From contig JBFKMV010000007.1 of NCBI GenBank assembly GCA_041629655.1, positions 1 through 56,599 on the forward strand: a stretch of 56,599 bases of DNA, given 5' to 3'. Below are positions 1 to 11,100 of this stretch, piece by piece (positions within the stretch are counted from its first letter, which is position 1; every line of letters starts with the position of its first letter). The stretch comes from JBFKMV01 sp041629655 (lineage in GTDB: Bacteria; Acidobacteriota; Polarisedimenticolia; Polarisedimenticolales; Polarisedimenticolaceae). The notes under the pieces were generated by a model that did not search any database, had not been told where the DNA came from, and saw only the letters and a list, made by a program, of their open reading frames with translations. The position numbers and the translations under genes were made by a program.

Positions 1-8
1 CCCTTCGA

Positions 9-46
9 CGGCCGGGCCCGCGCGAGCGGGTCCGGCCGTTTGCTTT
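9..46 (+). terminator. Rho-independent terminator at the left edge
   Basis: A long GC-rich inverted repeat (cggccgggcccgc / gcgggtccggccg, one mismatch) is followed by tttgctttt. It probably ends a gene lying left of the window. Confidence 0.75.
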
Positions 47-109
47 TCGGGGACCGGATCGCTCGGTTTCCCGGTCGGTGTTGCTTCCTCCGGCGCTTGC
101 AGTCTGTCC

Positions 110-115
110 TATAAT
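110..115 (+). promoter_or_regulatory. Candidate -10 element upstream of mscL copy 1
   Basis: A perfect TATAAT lies about 64 nt before the mscL start codon. No good -35 is seen at 16-18 nt; TTGCTT at 81-86 is too far away. It is weak evidence for a promoter. Confidence 0.4.
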
Positions 116-178
116 CGCGCCCCCGTGGAGCGCGCCGCGTCGGGTCGCGGCCGATCCACGACCAAGGAGGAGGTGCCA

Positions 179-613
179 ATGCTCAAGGAATTCAAAGCTT
201 TTGCGATGCGCGGCAACGTGATCGACATGGCGGTCGGCATCGTGATCGGCGCGGCGTTCGGCAAGATCGTGTCGTCGTTCGTCGGTGACGTGTTGATGCC
301 GCCGATCGGCAAGCTGATGGGCAACGTGGATTTTTCGAACCTGTTCTACGTGCTCGGCGACGGGCAGTTCGACTCGCTGGCGGCGGCCAAGGAGGCCGGC
401 GCGGCGACGATCAACTACGGCGTGTTCATCAACACGGTGCTCGACTTCATCATCGTCGCGTTCGCGATCTTCATGGTCATCCGCTGGATGAACAAGCTGA
501 AGAAGCAGGAAGAGGCGCCGCCGGCGGAGCCGACGACCAAGGACTGCCCGAAGTGCCTGTCGACGATCCCGATCAAGGCGGTCAAGTGCGCGCACTGCAC
601 CTCGGAAATGTGA
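179..613 (+). CDS. mscL: Large-conductance mechanosensitive channel MscL, copy 1, with C-terminal zinc ribbon
   Basis: This 144-residue inner-membrane channel opens under membrane tension during hypo-osmotic shock to release solutes. The family signature is intact: N-terminal helix KEFKAFAMRGNVIDMAVG, TM1 (about residues 15-45, VGIVIGAAFGKIVSSFVGD), a periplasmic loop, and TM2 (about 76-100, NYGVFINTVLDFIIVAFAIF). After the KKQEE linker the C-terminus is not the usual bundling helix: it carries two CxxC pairs (CPKC and CAHC) predicted to form a zinc ribbon. I chose the ATG at 179 because AAGGAGGAGG lies 7-8 nt upstream and the protein then begins at the conserved N-terminus. A nearly identical copy lies in opposite orientation at 3263-3703. 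The channel identity is sure; the zinc ribbon is inferred from the cysteine spacing. Confidence 0.97.
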   Translation: MLKEFKAFAMRGNVIDMAVGIVIGAAFGKIVSSFVGDVLMPPIGKLMGNVDFSNLFYVLGDGQFDSLAAAKEAGAATINYGVFINTVLDFIIVAFAIFMVIRWMNKLKKQEEAPPAEPTTKDCPKCLSTIPIKAVKCAHCTSEM

Positions 614-634
614 GCGGGGATTGACTTTGGAACC

Positions 635-657
635 GGCGGGGCGCCCGGAGCCCCGCC
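635..657. terminator. Hairpin between mscL copy 1 and the HerA-like gene
   Basis: A perfect 8-bp stem (ggcggggc / gccccgcc) with a 7-nt loop and no T-run. It may attenuate or end the mscL transcript. Confidence 0.4.
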
Positions 658-688
658 CGCATGATTCGGACTGGACGGGAGACCGGCG

Positions 689-3143
<2,455 letters not shown>

Positions 3144-3145
<2 letters not shown>

Positions 3146-3198
3146 CCCCGGCGCGAAAGGGAGCGACCCGGGAGGCCGGAGCCTCCCGGGCCGGGGTC
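3144..3198. terminator. Nested hairpin between convergent genes
   Basis: The outer stem gaccccgg / ccggggtc (3144-3151, 3191-3198) encloses a perfect 10-bp inner stem cccgggaggc / gcctcccggg with a CGGA tetraloop (3167-3190). There is no T-run. It probably serves both convergent genes. Confidence 0.5.
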
Positions 3199-3262
3199 AT
3201 CCAAGTGCTCCCCCGATTGAAGACACCGCCCGGCGAGGCCGGAACGGCGCCGTCGCTCGCAC

Positions 3263-3703
3263 TCAGGAAGAGAGCTGCGTGGTGCAGTGGGCGCAGCGCG
3301 TGGCCTTGATCGGGATCGTCGACAGGCACTGCGGGCAGTCCTTGGTCGTCGGCTCCGCCGGCGGCGCCTCCTCCTGCTTCTTGAGCTTGTTCATCTGCCG
3401 GATCACCATGAAGATCGCGAACGCCACGATGACGAAGTCGAGCACCGTGTTGATGAACACGCCGTAGTTGATCGTCGCCGCGCCGGCCTCCTTGGCCGCG
3501 GCCAGCGAGTCGTACGTCCCGTCGCCGAGCACGTAGAACAGGTTCGCGAAGTCCACGTTGCCCATCAGCTTGCCGATCGGCGGCATCAGCACGTCACCGA
3601 CGAACGACGACACGATCTTGCCGAACGCGCCGCCGATCACGATGCCGACCGCCATGTCGATCACGTTGCCCCGCATCGCAAATTCTTTGAATTCCTTGAA
3701 CAT
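3263..3703 (-). CDS. mscL: Large-conductance mechanosensitive channel MscL, copy 2, with C-terminal zinc ribbon
   Basis: A 146-residue second copy, differing from copy 1 at only about a dozen positions (for example A7E, A25G, W102Q in TM2's end and a C-terminus TTQLSS instead of TSEM). Both transmembrane segments, the periplasmic loop and the CPQC/CAHC zinc ribbon are retained, so it should be a functional tension-gated channel. The ATG at 3703 has GGGGAGGAG upstream. Continuation to an earlier in-frame start adds an unconserved Ala/Arg-rich leader and was rejected. It converges on the HerA-like gene. The high identity and inverted orientation imply recent local duplication or gene conversion. 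Confidence 0.97.
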   Translation of the reverse strand: MFKEFKEFAMRGNVIDMAVGIVIGGAFGKIVSSFVGDVLMPPIGKLMGNVDFANLFYVLGDGTYDSLAAAKEAGAATINYGVFINTVLDFVIVAFAIFMVIRQMNKLKKQEEAPPAEPTTKDCPQCLSTIPIKATRCAHCTTQLSS

Positions 3704-3808
3704 CCGTTGCTCCTCCCCGTATTCGCACGGCAGCGCCCGCGCTCGGGCGAGCGCCCGCATCTCGGTTGTCGTTTCTTGGACCGGCCGGCGCCGGAAAAGT
3801 CACAGGCA

Positions 3809-3836
3809 AGAAAAAACCCGGCCGCGGGGCCGGGTT
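3809..3836 (-). terminator. Rho-independent terminator of the DUF4332 gene
   Basis: Read on the minus strand, aacccggcc-ccgc-ggccgggtt is followed by TTTTCTT. It lies just after the stop codon of the helix-hairpin-helix protein and before the mscL copy 2 promoter region. Confidence 0.85.
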
Positions 3837-3859
3837 GGTCAGGTCGGCTGGAAGTCGGG

Positions 3860-4267
3860 TCAGTGGCTGATCGTGGGCTTCAGCGACTTGGCCTGGTCGA
3901 CCCATCCGGTCACGACCTTGGCCGAGGGATTGGCCCGCGTGAGCTTCTTCTGCTCGTTGATCTCGGTCATCTTCGACGCGAGGTTCTCGGCGTTACGGTT
4001 CTTCAGTTCCTTCACCGTGTCGACGCCCGCGGCCTCGAGCAGCTCGGCGTACTCCGGCCCGATTCCGGAGATCCGCATCAGGTCCGCGTGGTTCGACCAC
4101 CTCAACAGCTGGGCCTCGCTGACCCCGGTCTTGGCCGCGACGTCCTTGCGGCCCTTGGGCGAGCAGCACAGCTCCAGCAGGTCGTCGGTGTTCTTGATCG
4201 CCGCCTTGGCCAGCTTGTCGGCGTAGGACGGGCCGATGCCCTCGATTTCATCGATCTTGTAACCCAT
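3860..4267 (-). CDS. DUF4332-type helix-hairpin-helix protein
   Basis: A 135-residue soluble protein with two helix-hairpin-helix motifs, IEGIGPSYADKLAKAAI (about residues 8-24) and ISGIGPEYAELLEAAGV (about 66-82). This is the pattern of the DUF4332 family. Such motifs usually contact the DNA backbone non-specifically, but the biochemical role of this family is not known. Between them lies a Lys-rich helix and a conserved pair of cysteines (LELCCSPKGR). The ATG at 4267 has GAGGAGG 7 nt upstream; a longer reading through the divergent promoter region was rejected. It has its own terminator, so it appears monocistronic. Confidence 0.8.
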   Translation of the reverse strand: MGYKIDEIEGIGPSYADKLAKAAIKNTDDLLELCCSPKGRKDVAAKTGVSEAQLLRWSNHADLMRISGIGPEYAELLEAAGVDTVKELKNRNAENLASKMTEINEQKKLTRANPSAKVVTGWVDQAKSLKPTISH

Positions 4268-4308
4268 GGGATCCTCCTCGTCTTCGACACGGTTACGGGG
4301 ATCAGCGC

Positions 4309-4314
4309 ATTCTA
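4309..4314 (-). promoter_or_regulatory. Candidate -10 element for the DUF4332 gene
   Basis: Reading TAGAAT on the minus strand, about 42 nt before the ATG. It resembles the TAGAAT found before other genes here. No convincing -35 is seen. Confidence 0.35.
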
Positions 4315-4485
4315 GGATCGACGCCACGATCCCGCCACCCCCATGCCGGCCGGACAAGGATACCGTGGATCGCATCGCTGTGGCACAATCGTCACATCGA
4401 ACGTCGTCCGTGCCGGCGCTGCCGGCGTGCGACGGCAGCACGGGACCACTCACGACAACGCAAACGGCGAAAGGAAGGAGCTGGC

Positions 4486-4683
4486 ATGGCGATCGCGAAA
4501 GTCATCGAGGTGATTGCGGAGGGCAAGTCGTTGCAGGAGGCGCTGGAGGCCGCGGCCAAGGACTCCAGCAAATCGGTGCGCAACGTCCGTCACGTCAACG
4601 TCGAGAACATCCAGGGTCTGGTCAAGGACGGCAAGATCGAGAAGGTCCGCGTGAACGCGAAGGTCACGTTCGTCGTCGACTGA
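4486..4683 (+). CDS. Dodecin family flavin-binding protein
   Basis: A 65-residue dodecin. The family forms hollow dodecamers that bind flavins (sometimes CoA) and buffer free flavin in the cytoplasm. The sequence matches across its full length: the N-terminal strand AIAKVIEVIAEGKSLQEALE, a helix, then RNVRHVNVENIQGLVKDGKI and the closing strand VNAKVTFVVD. The tryptophan that stacks on flavin in haloarchaeal dodecins is replaced by His35 (VRHVNVEN), so the ligand mode may differ. The start ATG has AAGGAAGGAG close upstream. It is transcribed alone, divergently from the DUF4332 gene, and followed by a GC-rich hairpin. Confidence 0.93.
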   Translation: MAIAKVIEVIAEGKSLQEALEAAAKDSSKSVRNVRHVNVENIQGLVKDGKIEKVRVNAKVTFVVD

Positions 4684-4705
4684 GCCTGCCCCCCCCAGCC
4701 GGCGT

Positions 4706-4741
4706 CCGCTCCCGGCCCCGGGCCGCCCCGGGCCGGAGCGG
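4706..4741 (+). terminator. GC-rich hairpin after dodecin gene
   Basis: An imperfect inverted repeat (ccgctccc-ggcccc / gggccggagcgg) with one bulge and no clear T-run. It is a plausible terminator of the dodecin transcript. Confidence 0.4.
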
Positions 4742-4836
4742 TGCGCCGCCCCCTACCCCCCGCGGTCGTGTGACCCGGGCTGGACTTGGCGGTCCTTTTC
4801 GGCGAAGCTAGTCGCCCACCGAAGGGGGACCTGACC

Positions 4837-7104
4837 ATGTCGAACCTGGAACGGCTGACCATCGGGATCGTGCTGCTGCTCTGCCTCGCCTCCGCATTCG
4901 CCTCCGACGACGCGGCCACACAGGCGACGGACGACAAGTCGTCCGCGGAGTCGGGCTCCTCCGAGCAGGGCGACGAGACCAAGGAGACCGAGTACAGGGA
5001 GGTGATGGTCGTCACCGCCTCCCGCACCGAGCAACCGCTTCAGGAGGTCCCGGCGTCGATGACGGTGCTGACCTCGCGGGACCTCGAGCAGGTCCCGGCC
5101 GACGATGCCGGGGACTACCTGCGCAACGTCCCCGGGCTCAACGTGTCGCAGATGAGCGCCCGCGACGTCCAGGTCACCAGCCGCGCCGCGACCAACAGCC
5201 TGGCCACGAGCCAGCTCGTGCTGCTGGACAACCGGACGCTGTACCTCGACTTCTTCGGGTTCGTGATGTGGGACTTCATCCCGCTCGACCCGCGCGAGAT
5301 CAAGCAGATCGAGGTCGTGCGCGGCCCGGGCAGCGCGGTCTGGGGCGCCAACGCGATGAACGGCGTGATCAACATGATCACCAAGTCGCCCAAGGAGATG
5401 CAGGGGACCAGCGTCGTGCTGGGCGGTGGCGAGCTGGGCACGACCTACGCCAACGTGACCCACGCCGGCGTCGCCGGCAAGGTCGGCTACAAGGTCGCCG
5501 GCAGCTTCTACGAGCAGGACCCCTACGACCGGCCGACGGGCACGATTCCCGGAACCGTCGGACCGTTCAACCCCAACGGCACGCAGTACCCGGACTTCCA
5601 GAACCAGGGCACCGAGCAGCCGAAGCTGAACCTGCGTTTCGACATCGACCAGGGCGAGAGCGCGCAGTGGTCGGTGGCCACCGGCTACGCCGAGACCGAC
5701 GGGATCATCCACTCCGGCATCGGCCCGTTCGACATCGCCAGCGGCACCGGGCTGAGCTACGCCAAGGTCGACTGGCAGCGCCAGGCGATGCGGTTCACGT
5801 TCTTCGTCAACGCGCTGGACGGTGACGCGATCAACCTGCTGGCCCGCGACCAGCAAGGACAGTTTTTGAACTTCATCTTCGAGAGCCAGACCTACAACCT
5901 CGACTTCAGCAACACCACGCTGCTGGGCGAGCGGAACGTGCTGACCTACGGGGCGACCGCGCGGCACAACAAGTTCGACCTGTCGATCGCGCCGAAGGGC
6001 GACACGCGCGACGAGTTCGGCGCCTTCGTGCAGGACGAGATCCAGCTCTCGAACCGCGTCCGCTGGCTGATCGGCGCCCGCGTCGACAACATCGACCCGA
6101 TCGGAACGGTCGTCTCGCCGCGGACCAGCCTGCTGATCGGGCCGCGCGATCACAAGTTCCGCTTCTCGCTCAACCGGGCCTTCCGCGCCCCGTCGATGGT
6201 CAACAACTTCCTCGACACGACGATCTTCTCCGCCGCGACGATCCCCAACCCGGCCCACGACCCCGCCGTCGTCGACCCGGGCGATCCGCGGTTCTACCAG
6301 CAGTTCAACATCGGCTTCCCCACCGACGCCACGGGCAACGAGCGGCTCAGCGAGGAGCGTCTCGACGCGATCGAGGTCGGCTACGTGGGCAGCTTCGACA
6401 ACGGCACGACCTTCACGGCGGCGGTGTACCGCAACGAGACCAAGGACTCGATCGACTTCTTCCAGTCGTCGGCCTACAGCTCGGCCAACCGACCGCCGTG
6501 CTTCCCCGGGATCCTCAGCGGCGTCCGCGACGGGATGGTGATCCCGTTCCCGCCGGACCCGCCGTGCCCGTTCACGCAGCTCGACCCGGCGCTGCTGGAC
6601 GGCCCGCTGGCGGGGCTGCTGCCGCGGAGCTTCTCCTACCGCAACGTGGGCGAGATCGTCGACCGCGGCGTCGAGCTGTCGCTGATGCTGCGACCGAACG
6701 ACGCGTGGTCGGTGTTCGTCAACTACTCGTGGCAGGACGAGCCGGACGTCAGCGGCATCGAGCAGGCGCAGCTGCCCAACGGCACCGTGCGCGACGCGAT
6801 CAACACCCCGCCCGAGCACCGCGCCAACGCCGGCGTCGCCTACAGCGGCCCGCGGTTCTACGCCAACGCCAACGTCAACTTCGTCGACGAGGCGTTCTGG
6901 ACCGACGTGCTGGACGAGCGCTTCTGGGGGCCGACGGACTCCTTCACCACGTTCAACGTCGGCGGCGGCGTGAACATCTCCGACAACGTCACGCTCTCGG
7001 TCAGCGCCCAGAACGTGACCGACGAGCGGCAGCAGCAGCACGTGTTCGGCGACCTGATCAGCCGCAAGGTCACCGGGCAACTGATCCTGCGCTTCCCCAA
7101 GTGA
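4837..7104 (+). CDS. TonB-dependent outer-membrane receptor (CirA/BtuB-like)
   Basis: A 755-residue TonB-dependent receptor: signal peptide (about residues 1-24), then a plug domain (about 60-170) and a 22-strand beta-barrel. The plug shows VTASRTEQPLQEVPASMTVL and the strongly conserved IEVVRGPGSAVWGANAMNGV. The barrel contains typical receptor segments (RFSLNRAFRAPS, DAIEVGYVGSFDNG, NVTDERQQQHV). Import of siderophore, cobalamin, sugar or peptide substrates across the outer membrane is the family role; the substrate cannot be read from sequence. The ATG at 4837 follows GAAGGGGGA. Its stop codon overlaps the GTG start of the ParB-like gene, which suggests translational coupling. A cysteine-containing extracellular loop (PPCFPGILSG...PPCP) is present. 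Confidence 0.93.
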   Translation: MSNLERLTIGIVLLLCLASAFASDDAATQATDDKSSAESGSSEQGDETKETEYREVMVVTASRTEQPLQEVPASMTVLTSRDLEQVPADDAGDYLRNVPGLNVSQMSARDVQVTSRAATNSLATSQLVLLDNRTLYLDFFGFVMWDFIPLDPREIKQIEVVRGPGSAVWGANAMNGVINMITKSPKEMQGTSVVLGGGELGTTYANVTHAGVAGKVGYKVAGSFYEQDPYDRPTGTIPGTVGPFNPNGTQYPDFQNQGTEQPKLNLRFDIDQGESAQWSVATGYAETDGIIHSGIGPFDIASGTGLSYAKVDWQRQAMRFTFFVNALDGDAINLLARDQQGQFLNFIFESQTYNLDFSNTTLLGERNVLTYGATARHNKFDLSIAPKGDTRDEFGAFVQDEIQLSNRVRWLIGARVDNIDPIGTVVSPRTSLLIGPRDHKFRFSLNRAFRAPSMVNNFLDTTIFSAATIPNPAHDPAVVDPGDPRFYQQFNIGFPTDATGNERLSEERLDAIEVGYVGSFDNGTTFTAAVYRNETKDSIDFFQSSAYSSANRPPCFPGILSGVRDGMVIPFPPDPPCPFTQLDPALLDGPLAGLLPRSFSYRNVGEIVDRGVELSLMLRPNDAWSVFVNYSWQDEPDVSGIEQAQLPNGTVRDAINTPPEHRANAGVAYSGPRFYANANVNFVDEAFWTDVLDERFWGPTDSFTTFNVGGGVNISDNVTLSVSAQNVTDERQQQHVFGDLISRKVTGQLILRFPK

Positions 7105-8054
7105 GCACGGCGCGAGGCAAGCGCAAGCAGAAGGAGGAGCCGGCGGCGAAGAGCCGCGGGCTGCTCGCGGCCCAGGTGGCCGGCGGGTCGCAGCCGGCGG
7201 CGATCAAGGCGCTCGCGCAGGCGGTCGAGGACGACGGCGGGGCGACGCTGCGGGTCTACCGCGACCCGCTGGGCGGGCGCTGGCAGGTGCTGGCGGCGCT
7301 GCCGGTCGACCTCGTCCAGCCGACCCCCTACCAGCGCGACCTGTCGGAGACGCACGTCGCGCGGCTGGCCGAGCGAATCGAGCAGATCGATCGCTTCCTC
7401 GACCCGCTGATCGCCTACCGCGCCGGCGACAAGCAGTACTGGACTCCCAACGGACACCACCGCCTCGCGGCGATGCGGCGGCTCGGCGCGCGCGCGGTGA
7501 CCGCGCTGGTGCTGCCGGACCGCGAGATCGCGTTCAAGATCCTGGCCCTCAACACCGAGAAGGCGCACAACGTGCGCGAGCGGGCGCTGGAGGTGATCCG
7601 GATGGCCCGCGCGCTGGCCGAGCTCGACCCGCGGCCGGAGCGCGAGTTCGCGGTCGAGTTCGAGGATCCGACGTTGCTGACGCTGGGCGCCTGCTACGAG
7701 CAGCGCGGGCGGTTCTCCGGCGGCGCGTATCAGCCGGTCCTCCGGCGCGTGGACAAGTTCCTCGCCGCCGCGTTACCGAAGGCGCTGGCGACGCGAGAAC
7801 AGCGCGCGGCGCTGCTGTTGCAGCTCGATGACGCGGTGATCGAAGCCGTGAGCAAGCTGAAGCAGCGCGGCTTCGAGAGCCCCTACCTCAAGGCCTTCGT
7901 GATCGCCCGCGTCAATCCGCTGCGCTTCAAGCGCGGCGCGAGCGCCGGATTCGAAGAGACGCTCGAGAAGATGCGCGCCGCGGCCACGCGGCTCGATGTC
8001 GCCAAGGTCAAGGCGGACCAGCTCGCCCGCGCCTCGGGTCCACCCGCCGAGTGA
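7101..8054 (+). CDS. ParB/Srx-fold nuclease-like domain protein
   Basis: A 317-residue cytoplasmic protein. After a basic, disordered N-terminus comes a ParB N-terminal-like (ParB/Srx) domain at about residues 70-160: VQPTPYQRDLSETHVARLAE, then the motif TPNGHHRLAAMRRLGARAV, which corresponds to the GxxR box where ParB proteins bind CTP. No DNA-binding helix-turn-helix of chromosomal ParB is evident and no ParA is nearby. Segregation is therefore unlikely; a nucleotide-binding or nuclease role is possible but unproven. I chose the GTG start because it overlaps the upstream receptor stop as GTGA and removes a long out-of-context extension. The pairing with a TonB receptor is unusual. Confidence 0.78.
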   Translation: MSTARGKRKQKEEPAAKSRGLLAAQVAGGSQPAAIKALAQAVEDDGGATLRVYRDPLGGRWQVLAALPVDLVQPTPYQRDLSETHVARLAERIEQIDRFLDPLIAYRAGDKQYWTPNGHHRLAAMRRLGARAVTALVLPDREIAFKILALNTEKAHNVRERALEVIRMARALAELDPRPEREFAVEFEDPTLLTLGACYEQRGRFSGGAYQPVLRRVDKFLAAALPKALATREQRAALLLQLDDAVIEAVSKLKQRGFESPYLKAFVIARVNPLRFKRGASAGFEETLEKMRAAATRLDVAKVKADQLARASGPPAE

Positions 8055-8077
8055 TCCGCGCCGGCACCCGCGTCTGT

Positions 8078-8083
8078 TAGAAT
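8078..8083 (+). promoter_or_regulatory. Candidate -10 element for the Oar-like receptor
   Basis: TAGAAT followed by CCCC, about 70 nt upstream of the receptor start. There is no recognisable -35. The element recurs upstream of other genes in the window. Confidence 0.35.
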
Positions 8084-8152
8084 CCCCTGCCACACCGGCA
8101 CAACATCGAAACTCGCGGACGGCAGGCCTCGGGCGTGCCGCGGAAGGGTGGC

Positions 8153-11100
8153 ATGAACGACGATCGGAGGGCCCGCCGGATCGGCCTCGTCGCGATGGTC
8201 CTGGCGCTGTTGCCGTGGACCGCGCTCGCCGCCCAGCTGACCGGCGGGCTGACGGTGGCGGTGGCCGACGCCGACGGACCGCTTCCCGGTGCCACGGTCC
8301 GTGTGACCCACCCCGAGCAGCGCGTGGGGGACTACGCCGAGCGTACCGACGCCAACGGTCTGGCGTTTTTTCCCGTGCTTCCCGCCGGCGGCGGGTACGC
8401 GGTCGAGATCTCCAGCCCCGGGCTCGGCACCGTGCGTCTCGACGCCGTGCGCGTGGCCGCGAGCGGCAACCGCACCCTGCCGGTGACGCTGGCCGGCGAG
8501 TACACCGAACGGGTGCGCGTGCTCGATCGCCCGCCGGTGGTCGACCTGGAGAAGAGCGCCACCTCGACGAAGTTCTCGGACGAGTTCATCCACGACCTGC
8601 CGGTGCTGGGACGCTTCTACCAGAACGTGCTGACGCTCGCGCCGGGTGTGCAGGACGCCGACGGCGACGGCAACCCCAACGTCCACGGCTCGCGGGCGCG
8701 CGACTTCAAGGCGCTGGTCAACGGCGTCTCCAACGTCGATCCGTTGACCGGCCAGTACCGCGCCAACGTCAACCCGAACTCGATCGAGGAGATGGAGATC
8801 ATCACCGCCGGGGCCGGGCCGGAGTTCGGACGGGCCCAGGGCGGCTACGCCAACATCCTCCAGAAGCAGGGCGGCAACGAGTTCGAGGGCGTGTTCGACG
8901 CGATCTACCGCACCAGTGCGCTGGACGGCGACGGCGCGGTCACCGTTCCGCGCGACCGGAGCCCGAAGTTCGACTGGATCCAGCCGTCGCTGCAGATCTC
9001 GGGCCCGATCGTCAAGGACCGCGCCTGGTACCGGCTGAGCCACGAGTGGATCGACCGCGACGATCCGATCAACACGCTCAGCGCGATCGAGGTCGTGACC
9101 CAGAAGCAGCAGATCAGCTCCGACCAGATCACCTGGCAGGTCTCGCCGCGCAACAAGCTGGCCTTCAAGTACGACGCCAACCCGCTCGACGTGTTCAACT
9201 TCGGCGTCAGCTCGCTGCTCGGTGCGAGCGCCAGCCAGGAGCAGCGCTTCGACGCCGAGACCTACTCGATGCTATGGAGCGCACCGTACTCGCCGCGCGT
9301 CTACGTCGAGAGCCTGGTCGCCTGGCAGGACGGCGGATTCTCGATCCTGCCGGCGCAGCGCGGCGTCCCCAACGATTGCGTGGCGGGACCGGACTTCATC
9401 GAGGCCGCGCAGTGCGACAATCTTCAGGACGGCCGGACCTCCGGCTCGTACTGGCGCGATTTCCGCGACCATCGGCAGCGCTTCACGGTCAAGAGCGACG
9501 CCACGATGCACCTGCGCGAGCGGTTCCTCGGGATGTCGCACCAGTTCAAGTTCGGGCTGATCGTCGAGAACGAGCGCTACGTGCGCGACATCACCGAGCG
9601 TCCGCGGATCGAGTTCGAGGTGTTTCGCCCGGACCCCGGGAACGCCGGGCGCCGGATCGACCCGATCGGGCTGGTCCGGATGGAGATCGGCGTGCCGGCG
9701 CGGCAGCGCGCGCGCGCGACCGGGATGACCTGGGGCGTCTACTTCAAGGACCAGATGAAGCCGGCGCAGAACCTGACGATCGAGGTCGGAGCGCGGCTGG
9801 AGCGGGAGTTTGCGGACGCCCCCGGGATCACGCCGTTCGACCCCGCCGCGGAGGTCGCCGAGTACGAGGCGCGGCGCGCCGCGGGGTCCAGCGAGGCGAT
9901 CGCGCGGATCAACACGTTCACGGCCTTCGAGGGCTCGGCGGTGCTCCAGGAGCAGTTGAAGCAGATGCTCAACCTCGAGGGCAACCTGAACCAGCTGTTC
10001 GGGCCGGTCGTCAACCAGTCCGCGGCCCAGATCAAACGGCGGCGCCCCACCGACATCCGCCTGCTCAACACGAACCTCGCGCCGTTCTTGGCCGTCAGCT
10101 GGGATCCCTGGAGCGACGGCAAGACCAAGTTCGCGTTGACGGCGGGGCGACACTACAACAGCATTCCGCTGATCGTGCCGCTGCACGAGACGGCCCCGGC
10201 CGCGACGTCGATCGATTTGCGGGCGCAGCGTCTCGGCGGGGTCTGGAGGGTGCTCGACGTGACCAGCGTGCGGGGCAAGATGAACCCCGTGGCGAACCTC
10301 AACGTGATCGACCACGACCTGCGGACCCCGTACCAGGACGAGTTCACCTTCACCTTCCAGCGCGAGCTGTGGTCCGAGACCGCGCTCAACCTGAGCTACG
10401 TGCGGCGGGACTTCGAGGACCAGCTCCAGGATTTCGACATCAACCACGTCTCGGGCGACTTCGGCAAGTGCGTGATCGACCGGGTCAGCGGCAGCTCGGC
10501 CATCGACACCCGGGGCGGACCGGACGGGATCATCGACGACTGCACGGGCGCCTACGTCGCGGGAGAACCCGAGGAGGGCGCCCCGATCAGCACGGCGCCG
10601 CTGCTGTCGCGTCCGGACGGCGTGCCCGATCTCTACTCGCTGAGCCCGTTCTGGGGCTCGGTCTCGATGATCGGCAACTTCAACCGCGCCCGTTACGAGG
10701 GCGTGGTGCTGGAGCTGGTGCGCCGGCAGTATCGCGGGTGGGAGATGCAGGCCTCGTACACCTGGTCGATGGCCCGCGGCGACGGGGAGGACTACGACCA
10801 GCTGCTGGGCGACGATCATTCGCTACGCGCCGACGAACAGGGGTTCCAGGCCACCGACCAGCGACACGTGTTCAAGCTCGCCGCGACGACGATCACGCCG
10901 TGGGGCATCCGGCTCGGTGGCACCGCGACGTGGCAGTCGGGACTCCCCTACTCGGTGCTGGCGCAACGCTTCTCGTTCGAGACGACCGTGCCGGCGCTGG
11001 AGGGTTTCGGCAGCGACACCGCCCAGTCGCGGGAAATCTACACCAGCGGCACGCGTAACGACCAGCGCAACGTCTCGTACTGGGATTTCGGCGTCAAGGC

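Noticed and set aside
4753..7080. Long antisense open frame under the first TonB receptor
   Set aside because: It has Val/Gly/Arg/Asp-rich composition typical of an opposite-strand shadow of GC-rich coding DNA, and no family match.
7101..8054. Chromosome or plasmid partition parB and an origin
   Set aside because: No ParA, no parS-like palindromes noted nearby and no HTH domain.
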